64,000 nt of DNA, from contig NC_049992.1 of the NCBI RefSeq assembly GCF_000003815.2, positions 8,607,837 to 8,671,836 of the forward strand. Reading direction: 5' to 3'. Shown in pieces: positions 1-10,074 of this stretch. The notes beneath the pieces were generated by a model, which was given only the letters and a program-made list of their open reading frames with translations, ran no database searches and was not told the DNA's origin. A program made the translations under genes and the position numbers. Position 1 is the stretch's first letter; the number at the start of each line of letters is the position of its first letter. The DNA is from Branchiostoma floridae. Taxonomy: Eukaryota; Chordata; Leptocardii; Amphioxiformes; Branchiostomatidae.

Positions 1-131
1 TGTATGAACGTAGATGCATACAGGGTGTACACAAGATGAACGTATGGTCCCTAAAAACCTACATGCGCGACAAATATATGTGTGCACATCAATATCTTAT
101 CATTTTCCTTCTGTCCACCGAGCAAAAAAGC

Positions 132-761
132 ATGCCTCACGTCTGCAAAGTTTGTGAACGGGAGTTTGCTCGTGCGTTCAACCTCGAGCGTCATCTGGAA
201 AGCAAACACCGAGACAAGTCAGGTGTCGCCTCGGGAGAAGTCGTCGTTGATGCCGAGACGGGGTCTTACCGGGAACGCGATGTTTTTGACGACTCCGACG
301 TGTCATCTGGACACGACACGGACACGGTTGGTTCCGAAGATTCGATGGCGTCACAAGATGAAGAAAGCGTCTCAGACGCCAAATCTGTGATGGGCTCCGA
401 GCAGGGAGACTCTACAGAAGAAACCGCCAGCGACCAAAGTGGTTCCGAGAGTGATGCAGGGACAGATGTGTCCTCCGGGACGGTTTCATCTGATGAAAGT
501 GAACGCACTGGCTACGACAGCGGCTACCACAGCGGTGGAGAGGAGGAGTGGACACTCTATCGAGACTGGTCCATCGCACTACCTCACCAGCCAGGCGATG
601 TTCCTCAAAGTGTCATCAAACAGACGAAGCGCGCTGGCAAAAAGTTTTATCTAATAGAGTTCGCTGCGTTGCCTCGTTACAGTAATGAGATCGAATACGG
701 CAAGAAGTGGGTCTCAGAACAGACACTGATGAAAAAATATGGTTACCTCGTCCTGAAGTAA
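132..761 (+). CDS. Intronless acidic C2H2 zinc-finger protein, function unknown
   Basis: An uninterrupted ORF. The ATG at 132 opens directly into one C2H2 finger (CxxC, 12 residues, HxxxxH, from CKVCEREF to ESKH), so I prefer it to the upstream in-frame ATG at 36, which adds 32 residues without family character. After the finger comes a region of about 130 residues rich in Asp, Glu and Ser. The basic-aromatic C-terminus, about 75 residues, includes KKFYLIEFAALP and GKKWVSEQTL, which faintly recalls a chromo-like beta-strand and helix; this is a guess. A lone finger plus acidic tail could be a transcriptional regulator or a mobile-element protein. It lies next to satellite DNA and an assembly gap, and no introns are evident, which favours a retrocopy or element-derived ORF. 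I do not recognise an orthologue. Confidence 0.5.
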   Translation: MPHVCKVCEREFARAFNLERHLESKHRDKSGVASGEVVVDAETGSYRERDVFDDSDVSSGHDTDTVGSEDSMASQDEESVSDAKSVMGSEQGDSTEETASDQSGSESDAGTDVSSGTVSSDESERTGYDSGYHSGGEEEWTLYRDWSIALPHQPGDVPQSVIKQTKRAGKKFYLIEFAALPRYSNEIEYGKKWVSEQTLMKKYGYLVLK

Positions 762-949
762 TGTGAGGTCGCCATATCGTTTGCAGTACAACTTTTCTTT
801 CCTGATGTGATACCATGTTTCACATATAGGACGAAATATACGTTGGTTATGAATTCCTTGATATATTTTTTAATACACGTCAAGTGATAGGATCACCGTA
901 CACTACTGTCTTTTGTGTTGTTGTGTTGATATATGCCTGCATAACAGGC
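762..949. other. Short AT-rich spacer
   Basis: Between the zinc-finger ORF and the satellite. No gene or clear repeat seen. Confidence 0.4.
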
Positions 950-1790
950 ACGTCCATGGCAAATACGTATGCGTTAATTAACACGAATATACTTACTCAC
1001 TTACTCCGGAGCAGCTTTTTTTTACTCCGGAGCAACACGTGTAGCTACTCCAAAGCAAGGATTCACTGCATGTACATATAGACGGTGTATGTTCGTACTT
1101 ACATGACAAATATACTTACTTACTTACAACAAATATACTTACTCACTTACTCCGGAGCATACTCCGGAGCAGTTTTTTTTTACTCCGGAGCAGTTTTTTT
1201 ACTTCGGAGCAACACGTATACTTACTCCAAAGCAATGTTTCACTACATGTACATATAGATGGTATATGTTTGTACGTACATGACAAATATACATACTTAC
1301 AACAAATATACTTACTCATTTACTCCGGAGCATACTCCGGAGCAATATTTTTACTCCGGAGCAGTGTTTTTACTCCGGAGCACCACGTATAGCTACTCCA
1401 AAGCAATGTTTCACTGCATGTACATATAGATGGTATATGGTCGTACGTACATACTTACAACAAATATACTTACTTACAACAAATATACTTAGTCACTTAC
1501 TCCGGAGCATACTCCGGAGCAGTATTTTTGCTCCGGAGCAGTGTTTTTACTCCGGAGCAACACGTATAGTTACTCCAAAGCAATGTTTCACTGCATGTAC
1601 ATATAGCCGGTATATGTCCGTACATACATGACAATTATACTGTCTTACAACTAATATGCTTACTCACTTACTCCGGAGCATACTCCGGAGCAGTGTTTTT
1701 ACTCCGGAACAACACGTATAGCTACTCCAAAGCAAGGATTCACTTCACGTACATATACATGGTATATTTTCGTACGTAAAACTAACCTGT
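950..1790. repeat. Tandem satellite with TCCGGAGCA motif, about 5 units of ~175 bp
   Basis: The motif TCCGGAGCAT followed by ACTCCGGAGC recurs at 1151, 1324, 1501 and 1672 (spacings 173, 177 and 171), with a more diverged first unit near 1005. Each unit contains two to four TCCGGAGCA boxes separated by T-runs, then a block with CTACTCCAAAGCAATG, TTTCACTGCATGTACATATAG and a TACGTACAT stretch. The boxes contain the palindrome TCCGGA, giving short-range inverted symmetry. ORFs here are by-products of the repeat. Confidence 0.9.
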
Positions 1791-1804
1791 ACGATAAAAC
1801 TATA

Positions 1805-2140
1805 TAAAATAAAGAAAAAAGGAAGGCCTCCCGGCGTTTAGCCTTACGGCCAGGGCAAGTAAGGGCATGTCTCACGAGAGGGAGGTGGGGGTGGTGTTAC
1901 GGGGGGGGGGGGTGTAAGAATTTTCCTCGGTGGGTAGGAAGGTCGACCTGAGCCTTGGTTCAACCAAAAAAAAATAGATAGATTAAAGAAAAAGGCGTAG
2001 AGCCTTACAACCAGGCCAAATAAGGGCATGTCCCTCATGATTGGAGGGGGGGGTCATAAGGGGGAGGGGTCATTAGGGGGGGTGTCATAGTTACCTTGGT
2101 GGGTCAAAAGTTCGACTTGACCCCTCTTTCACCCCTACCC
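1805..2140. repeat. Two-copy tandem duplication, G-rich
   Basis: Two diverged copies of about 165 bp (roughly 1815-1970 and 1985-2130). Each begins near AAAGAAAAAGG, continues through GCCTTAC.GCCAGG and AAGTAAGGGCATGTC, and ends in a run of G followed by CCT.GGTGGGT and GTCGACCTGA-like sequence. A homopolymer of about 11 G lies at 1901-1911. Confidence 0.7.
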
Positions 2141-2206
2141 AGAGCTCAGAAAATACCCCTAGACTAGGCCGTCAGACGATGACCTCTGACCTGCGCCTGC
2201 TTTGCG

Positions 2207-2421
2207 NNNNNNNNNNNNNNNNNNNNNNNNNNNNNNNNNNNNNNNNNNNNNNNNNNNNNNNNNNNNNNNNNNNNNNNNNNNNNNNNNNNNNNNNNNNNNN
2301 NNNNNNNNNNNNNNNNNNNNNNNNNNNNNNNNNNNNNNNNNNNNNNNNNNNNNNNNNNNNNNNNNNNNNNNNNNNNNNNNNNNNNNNNNNNNNNNNNNNN
2401 NNNNNNNNNNNNNNNNNNNNN
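2207..2421. other. Assembly gap (215 N)
   Basis: Run of N. The flanking bases do not identify what is missing. Confidence 1.
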
Positions 2422-2489
2422 AGGAAGGTTGACATAGGACTAAACACACATAGTATGGTATACCAACAGTTAGGTGGTAGAATTTAGTA

Positions 2490-2921
2490 CATCATACGGG
2501 TGCAAAACATTTTTTCTTCTTGGACTAATCCGAATAAAACAGACATGAAAAAAACAACAGAGGAACAGGTTTCGCCAATTACAAAATGGACACACTATGT
2601 CGGCAGCCATTTGGGTCTAACCGGGGGGCCAAGAAGACAACAAGAGCGAAGTCAAGTAGAGTTTATAGTCAATTGCACCAAGTTTCTACAGTCAAAGGTA
2701 CAGAGACAGTTAGCCTTTATTACACGGAGATGGGATTTTAAAATGCAGTGGGAGTCCAATAATCCACCAAACAGATTACTTTGTAGCAAAATTGACCATT
2801 TACCATTGTTTTCAGTATTGCCAGTTCTCAAGTTTCCACAGACAATCAGGTCCAGGTTCATGTCCGGACCTGGAAATGATCCTCTGGACGTGAATTTTCT
2901 GTACTGGTACCTCCCCCAACC
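2490..2921 (-). mobile_element. Diverged hAT-like MITE, relative of the 22985 element
   Basis: Read on the minus strand, this stretch aligns by eye with the complete element at 22985-23406. Shared blocks include CCACCAAACAGATT, GTCCGGACCTG, AAGTAGAGTTT and an end resembling TGTACCGGTACC. The long ORF across it (2500-3060) is therefore spurious. I did not identify target-site duplications. Confidence 0.7.
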
Positions 2922-3167
2922 AACAATAGATTTTTTTTTCTTTCTGTCCTTTCACATCTTATTCTTTGACTTAAGATTCATTTTGGCATTCTATGGCATT
3001 AGTTATCTGTTTTCTGATACTTTTTTTTCAATCTACGGAATATTTGTGCTCATTTTATAGCTGCTTTGCACAATTTATTGTGTGGTCGAAAACTTTTTTT
3101 TTTTTTTGAAATGGCCGAAAATTGGTGCGAGCGCGGATGTCATCCATATAATCAAATCAACGTGGCC
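2922..3167. other. AT-rich spacer
   Basis: T-rich sequence between the MITE and the GON exon duplication. No coding exon recognised, and in particular no copy of the last two GON exons. Confidence 0.5.
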
Positions 3168-4327
3168 TTACGGTTCAGTCCTGTCGAGCATATTCTGGTA
3201 AGGGCTGCATCTGTTGTTGTTTTTTTCTGAAGGGATATAAAATGTGGGTCCTGTACGCGTGTTCAAGGAGATGTCCGTTAAAAGGGAATGGCTAGCACCC
3301 TCCGTCAAAAGATACCCTGTTAGTGAAACATCCTCAACTATTTCGACATCTGGCCGGGGTTTTCCCTTCAACATTGTTTTCGTTGGGGAGTTTAATCACA
3401 TATTGTAAAAGTAGTTCAAAACAAACCGATCATTGACTCATGATCGTGTACATGTTTCATCTTATCCATATTTCGGGAAGAAAATATAAACTACCTGTGG
3501 TTGTGGCGAAGGTGAAGTCATCTTGTATTATCTTGACCTTGGAGTTTTCAAACTGGATTCTGACTTTACGGAATCTTGTCTCCCCAGCCTCGTTCCAGAA
3601 GCCCTTGAGACAAAAAAGGGTTAAAAGAGGAGGCATGAGAACCATTACCGTGTGTACAGTTGCATATGCTATGTCTAGATCTGTTCTTCACATTCTTTGT
3701 ATATAAAATCATAGTCATATGCATGCAGCAACTTATCTTTTTTTTTCATACATAGTCACAGATGGAATTGCGCAAAAATCATCAATCATAATCACGGTTC
3801 TCATAATGACAGCTCTTTACATCCGCATAACAAGGTCAATATATCTGTACATTATTCCAAATGCGAGACCATTCAAAATCATTCACACATGACTGTACTG
3901 TAAACCTTATAATGTTGTATATATACTGATGATATCTTGTTGTTGTATCCTGTACAATTGTCGAGCAATAAAGTTCATTCATCCATCCATCTACCCATTC
4001 ATTCATTCATTTCTCACGTATAGTGGGCCGCTGCATCGATACCAAACGGCCCCACTCCATTGAAGTCGAGGACCATATTTAATGGCAAAGTTGTTGTCCG
4101 GACCAGAAGGCAGGGTGAGGAACTCTTCTGGGTTTTCGGAGGACATGTTGTGACAGTAGACTCGGATGGAGGTATCTTGGCACATGGAGAAGGGATGGAT
4201 TGTGTAGTCGCCATCACTGGCAGCAGGCAGGCGGGACTTCACTTCGCGACAGGACTTCGGTTCTACGTTGATGGGAACATGTAAAAAAAATGATTGCTGA
4301 ATAAAAAATACTCTTGTTTGTCCTAAA
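3168..4327 (-). pseudogene. Partial downstream duplicate of the GON gene (two exons)
   Basis: A 1.16-kb near-identical copy of 5981-7170. It holds two exon-like segments on the minus strand: 4018-4262 (245 bp, containing SCREVKSRLPAASDGDY) and 3495-3603 (109 bp, containing GFWNEAGETRFRKVRI). Both keep acceptor, donor and frame exactly as in the parental exons. The first encodes the same protein; the second differs by two residues (Arg for Lys, Gln for Glu). The remaining two GON exons are absent downstream, and this copy lies after the stop codon of the complete gene. It is probably a non-functional partial duplicate, or a source of alternative transcripts. Because introns are also nearly identical, an uncollapsed-haplotype assembly error is a real alternative. 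Confidence 0.75.
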
Positions 4328-4709
4328 ACAAACAACAAAAGTGGTGTGATATATATTGGACGTTATCAATCATTTACAAGTGTTACAAGTAATTAAGGGT
4401 ACATAACATGATCTTCCATGTCTATGCTCGCATTGTTTCTGTACAATTCAAAGTCTTTTGCTTGCAACCTGGGAACATTTTGAAAGCATTTGTCCAGAAT
4501 TTAATGTACACACACACATACAGTTGTGAGAAAACACTTGAAGGTGAACGCTTATAATACATTATTGCAAACATCACTTCAAAAACAACATTCGCTGCTA
4601 TTTCCTAAGAAAATAGTTTCCACCACCCATCAAGTTCATTTCCTTGAAGTGGTCAAATGGTCTTGTACTGAAAAAAAAATTCTTTTCAAAAAATATTTGC
4701 AGTGTATAA

Positions 4710-7700
4710 CTAGTTCTCACCCATACACTGTGAATGAGAGAGAAGTAGGTTGTCTCCTTCCGGCTTACAGTGTCCACACCAACCTCCGCATCGGGCAGAG
4801 GCAACCTGGACAAATATCAACATTGTGAATCATGATTTAATTTATGAATTTAGAATTGCTATTCTCTACGAACATGAATTACCAATATGTAATATAATGC
4901 TATGTAGGATAGAACAAGGGTTCATCTAATCCTTGCAATAATGATATTCAAGCAATCTTCTGTAAAACAAACTTCCCTCGTGTGCTTTAGGGATCTTTAG
5001 GGCCCGTCCTTTGAGGAGAGCCACGCCTCAAGCATGTTAAGGAACCCATGGCCACCACTGTGAGTTATAGAAAATAGTGGGGGTCCGTGTGTGCACATGA
5101 GTGGTTTGAAATAACAAACCATCAATGAGCAATTATGGGAACCAACCTGTCTATCCTGAATGAGAAAGTTGTGCCTTTTTCAAGGGCACAAGATCGGGCA
5201 CAGATTTGAACCCAGGACCTCTGGTTCTTCCGGGAGAATACCATGCAGTTACGCTACACGACCACATACTTTTGATGCTTTAATCTTCTTTATGCCTAAA
5301 TCATATCATAAGAAATAATCATATCATAGTATTTCATCATATCGTCAATCTATCAGTGAGCAATACTTTATCAATATGTGACCGACCTTTCTGTCCTGAG
5401 AGATGTACATATCCTGGACAGTCACATCTCCAGGCCAGGTGTACCACATGGTCCACTGAACACCTTGTGCCAGCTTGAGTTCCGTCCCGGTCAGGTTAAC
5501 CTTCAATGTTCCTCTGCCACAGCCCTGTCTGGGCGAGTAGCAGTCACCGGCCACTCCGTACGGTACGTCATTGTTACCTGGTGTACGGAAGGAAATCAAT
5601 TAGAATGTTACATCTACACCTGATTGTAACTCAACTGGTTGCAACTTCACAGTTGAGCTCCTGGTACCAATTGGTCTGCACCTGACAGACCCCGGTTCAA
5701 TCTAACCTGGAATGCAGTTTAGTTGTGGCACGGCCTACTGTAGTTTGTGTAGGCTCTCTACGGGGGCCAGTGCAGCTCTGAGCCGCCGGTGTGAATGAGC
5801 ATTTTCCCGGTAGGACTTTGCCCAGTGGGAGTTAATTAACTGGCCAAAACATCCCGTGGATGGCAAATTTAAGTCCCACCGTGCAAAACTTCTACCGGGT
5901 GTGCAAGATTACCCTGGCGGTGGAAAGACCCTCTTGCCCCGAAGGTAGCCTGGCCAATCCACGGTAGACTGGATTCCAGGTTACGGTTCAATCCTGTCGA
6001 GCATATTCTGGTAAGAGCTGCATCTGTTTGTTTTTTCTGAAGGGATATAAAATGTGGGTCCTGTACGCGTGTTCAAGGAGCTGTCCGTTAAAAGGGAATG
6101 GCTAGCACCCTCCGTCAAAAGATACCCTGTTAGTGAAACATCCTCAACTATTTCGACATCTGGCCGGGGTTTTCCCTTCAACATTGTTTTCGTTGGGGGG
6201 TTTAATCACATATTGTAAAGGTCGTTCAAAACAAACCGATCATTGACTCATGATCGTACGCGTGTACAATTGTTTCATCTTAACCATATTTTGGGAAGAA
6301 AATATAAACTACCTGTGGTTGTGGCGAAGGTGAAGTCATCTTGTATTATCTTGACCTTGGAGTTTTCAAACTCGATTCTGACTTTACGGAACTTTGTCTC
6401 CCCAGCCTCGTTCCAGAAGCCCTTAAGACAAAAAAGGGTTAAAATAAGAGGAGGTATGAGAACCATTACCGTGTGTACAGTTGCATATGTTATGTCTAGA
6501 TCTGTTCTTCAAATTCTTTGTCTGATGATATAAAATCATAATCACATGCATGCAGCAACTTATAATTTTTTTCATACATAGTCACAGATGGAATTGCGCA
6601 GAAATCATCAATCATAATCACGGTTCTCGTGATGACAGCTCTTTACATCCGCATAACAAGGTCAATATATCTGTACATTATTCCAAATGCGAGACCATTC
6701 AAAATCATTCACACATATGCATGACTGTACTGTAAACCTTATAATGTTATATATATATATATACTGATGATATCTTGTTGTTGTATCCTGTACAATTGTC
6801 GAGCAATAAAGTTCATTCATCCATCCATCCATCCACCCATTCATTCATTCATTCATTTCTCACGTATAGTGGGCCGCTGCATCGATACCAAACGGCCCCA
6901 CTCCATTGAAGTCGAGGACCATATTTAATGGCAAAGTTGTTGTCCGGACCAGAAGGCAGGGTGAGGAACTCCTCTGGGTTTTCGGAGGACATGTTGTGAC
7001 AGTAGACTCGGATGGAGGTATCTTGGCACATGGAGAAGGGATGGATTGTGTAGTCGCCATCACTGGCAGCAGGTAGGCGGGACTTCACTTCGCGACAAGA
7101 CTTCGGTTCTACGTTGATGGGAGCATGTAAAAAAATGATTGCTGAATGAAAAATACTCTTGTTTGTCCTATTATATGGCCTAAAACATTTGTAAACGACT
7201 TAATACTTCTGCCAAGTTATCATATTTGACTGTTCTGGATTAGCTTAAAAATAACTTCCCAGTCTCTTTTCATGACATAGCCTTTTAGGGGTTGTAGGGT
7301 TAATGTGATATTTTCGGCTTTGTCTCGGGCACGGTGTTGGGAGACTCTTTATACCGCATTAACATTTGTGCCCCTGTGTTGTGTGTGAAAGTCGTGCAAA
7401 GACAAAGTGCATTATTTCCCAAAGACACAACGTCTAGCCCAGGGACGCCGGGAATCGAACTCACGACCTCTTGACCTCCCATCCGCTAGCCTACACTCAA
7501 CAGCAAGATGAAGAAAACAATCTAGTCTCTACCAGACTGACTAAATAATAACGTTGGCTATTATAGGCCAATAATTTGCCAGGGGACTTTTTGCTGCCAG
7601 AGGAGTGTTAGTTGGCCGGCTGCAAGGGGAAATGTGTAACATAAACCTAAGCCTGGCCAATTTCCTGATTTTTTGCTATTTGAATTCTATGATCCCCACA

Positions 7701-8166
7701 CCCCCGTAGGAAGGCCTGCTGGAGGCTAGAAAAAATCAGTGCAATGACGTAGAAGATGTCGAGCGGTGTTGTGCCCAAAAATTGCTTTTTAACCTTACCT
7801 GTAATGGCAAAACCTGTCTGTGCTAAGGAGCTTAGCACTTCATGAGTGTTCACAACCCTCAATTTCACCTGTTCAATCTTCGATGTCACCTCCTCGATTC
7901 TCCCTAGGGAAAAGTATACCATAAGAAGATTTTTAAAAACATTGCCTTAAAATAAGCTATCACATGCATTTCATTCTGCAAATTTTACACAGACCACTTT
8001 TAAGTAGAAAGATGCAGATAGAAAACACCAAGGAGGTTAAAAGAACACACTAACTTTTTAGGTGGGCTGCTTGCCGTACAGTCAGTACACCGAACACATT
8101 GGGACCCCACCATAGGACCGAGACGCACAGGAAAACTAAAGCTTTGCTGCGGATCCAGGCATCCAT
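4710..8166 (-). CDS. Secreted stand-alone GON-domain protein (six exons, ~285 aa)
   Basis: Exons, 5' to 3': 8055-8166, 7799-7903, 6864-7108, 6313-6421, 5387-5577 and 4710-4805. They join in frame (phases 1, 1, 0, 1, 0) to 858 bp including stop. The start MDAWIRSKALVFLCVSVLWW is a signal peptide, with likely cleavage near residue 26. Exon 2 encodes a charged helical segment (IEEVTSKIEQVK). Exons 3-6 make one full GON domain: SCREVKSRL, DGDYTI, VYCHNM, NPEEFLTLP and KYGPRL, then KVRIEF and IIQDDFTFA, then VPYGVAGDCYS and LKVNLTGTEL, ending CGGWCGHC near the C-terminus. GON domains close ADAMTS9, ADAMTS20 and C. elegans GON-1; here there is no protease or thrombospondin repeat, so an extracellular binding role is inferred. 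The fifth donor (AAG|GTCGGT) is weaker than the others. An acceptor-like TTCTTCATAG just upstream of the ATG suggests a leader exon further 5'. Confidence 0.82.
5703..5983. mobile_element. MITE with TAACCTGGAAT ends and 10-bp flanking repeats
   Basis: Terminal inverted repeats: TAACCTGGAATGCAG at the left, and CTGGATTCCAGGTTA at the right. Both sides are flanked by the identical 10-mer CGGTTCAATC (5693-5702 and 5984-5993), consistent with a target-site duplication of 9-10 bp as in Mutator-like elements. The interior (GTAGGACTTTGCCCAGTGGG) is shared with the element at 42326-42531. It lies in the GON gene intron between exons 4 and 5. Confidence 0.75.
5981..7170 (-). repeat. Upstream copy of the 1.2-kb segmental duplication
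   Basis: Counterpart of 3168-4327. It contains exons 3 and 4 of the complete GON gene plus intronic sequence. Differences from the other copy are scattered substitutions and short indels (for example in TA and T runs). Identity extends from TTACGGTTCA to CTCTTGTTTGTCCTA. Confidence 0.9.
7440..7495. repeat. tRNA-like (SINE) B-box relic
   Basis: GGGAATCGAACTCACGACCTC resembles the B-box and T-arm side of a tRNA-derived element on the minus strand. Similar GAACCCAGGACCTCTGG blocks occur at 5210-5225 and 27200-27215. No complete tRNA or SINE could be drawn. Confidence 0.3.
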
Positions 8167-9981
8167 ACTGAATCTTGCTCTATGAAGAAAACAATTGCAA
8201 TAAAAGAGAGTCAAAAGCTAAAAGAAATGATTGTAAAAACATTTCTCTCAAATCAGGAAAAGAATCGACAAGAAGCATTGATCGTGTGACCCATTTACTT
8301 AACACATACGGTTGTTGGGAAACAAGGCGTGTACCCAGTACTTAAATAACTTAACACCAAGTTAAGTTACTTTCTTCAGTGTCTAACGTACGAAACAATT
8401 TTGCTGCAGTTGCATGCCTCCTGGTATATACATATACTGTGGTGTATATATCAGTAACATCATTTGCACCTCAAAGAAAACTATATAAGTAACGTTACTT
8501 ACCTAGCTGCTGATTCTTTCAAAATGAAATTGGCAGTCACTCAGTTCCCATGGGACCTTGTACTAGATTTTAGTTTGCCAAATGCATGATAACAAACGAT
8601 ATGATTCAGAAGTGGACCCGTCGAGTGTTTCTGACCTAATGCAGAAAATACTTTTGACAAATCCACGCCACAGCCTGTAGGGAAAAACAGCATACAGCGT
8701 CCTTGAGGATACTAACGATGTTAGCCATGCGGACGCCAACTAACCACACATTTGTATTACATTACCGTTGCAGCTCTTTCAGTGTAGTTGAACAACAATA
8801 AGAAGCAGGGCGAAATGGAATGTTTTGTCGGTGTCATTTCCACCTACTTAGACTTTTGAAAATAGTTATTTTGTTATCATCACCGATCGAGTCCCGTGGG
8901 AAAATTTACGTCTGAAACGAGTGCGAGAAATTGCATCCATTGTTCCCTTAGAATTTGACTTTGAATTGATTTTGACTGGACTGGAAACTATTTACGAAGA
9001 AAACATTTTAAGCGCATGCAGTTGAAACAAGAGTTTGGAGACCTCATATCTCCATTAAATATTCCGATCATGCAAATGACTTCCACATCTACATAATCTA
9101 TGCTTGATTACATAACGTTACACCTTTAACTAACTTACATAGGTAAAAACGTTGACAACCCAATCATTTACTAGTTATAAGACTTATGAGACTGTTGCAT
9201 ATGCATAAACTACGTATTCTACATGTATTTCAATCCTATAATGGAGACAATTGCGCAAATATAGATTTTCTCATTATGCTAATTAAATCCTAATCTGCGT
9301 AATTGGCACTTCATTATGTACAAATGTAGTTACATCTCTGTCTAATCCAACTGCCTACTAAATATTATGGAAATCCGTTGTTTCTTTCTTCAGTAATTCT
9401 CCTCGGAAGATGTTGACAATAAAGCCCCTGTAGTTCCAGATGCTGGTATGTTGTTTGACTAAATCTCGCTAGATGTCGTCCCTCTATGGTCACAAACAGC
9501 TGACTCCGGCCGGTCCCTGTATTAAGGATTAAGCTGTAAAACCAGTCCGCCCAGGATAAGTTCATTTGGAACCGCAGACAATGCAGTGTTACAGACAACC
9601 CTACCTACTGATCACGCAGTTCATTAAAGAACCGGAGAACGACTCAGACAGGTTTGTGATCGATGAAACCAGTTTACTGGTTGAAATTTTACTGTATACA
9701 GCATGTCCTTTGTGTGCAAAACACTTCCGGGTTTTCAACTTGCAAGTTTCTAATCTATTCCAGTGATCTTGACGCATAGCAGAAGGATGCTAGCTTTCAC
9801 TAGTTAGCCACAGGGCGACTGCTGGATTAGGGCTTTTGCATGCAGTCTTTTACATAATAATTTACTATTTTATAGGCAGGGCTGTAAAAGATCCAACAGT
9901 CGCCCTGTGGCTACATACCCAGGTACCTTACTAGGGACAAAATACCTTGAACAATAGAGGATTTGAAGTGCATGAAACCAA
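8167..9981. other. Divergent intergenic region between the GON and DIPK1-like genes
   Basis: AT-rich sequence expected to hold both 5' regions. It includes a small inverted repeat at about 9803-9918 (TAGCCACAGGGCGACTG and its complement) and the motif CACCAAGGAGGTTAAA at 8027, also found in the 34850 palindrome. No further exon recognised. Confidence 0.45.
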
Positions 9982-10074
9982 GTGATTTTTTTAACCTCCT
10001 TGATGAAATCTATGAGAAATATACCTGATATTATAAGAAACCAACCGAAACTTATTTCTCGTTTAATATTCCCT

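Noticed and set aside
2159..2487. ORFs across the first gap
   Set aside because: Made almost entirely of N.
2500..3060. 186-aa plus-strand ORF
   Set aside because: It lies mostly over a diverged hAT-like MITE, is low-complexity at its end, and has no family features.
3168..3374. 68-aa minus-strand ORF (MLKGKPRPDVEIVEDVSL...), also at 5981-6184
   Set aside because: Protein-like and kept in frame in both duplicate copies, but the copies are so similar that this carries little weight. It does not fit the GON exon chain and I recognise no family.
5200..5265. Possible tRNA gene
   Set aside because: Only a B-box-like GAACCCAGGACC block; no acceptor stem or anticodon arm could be folded.
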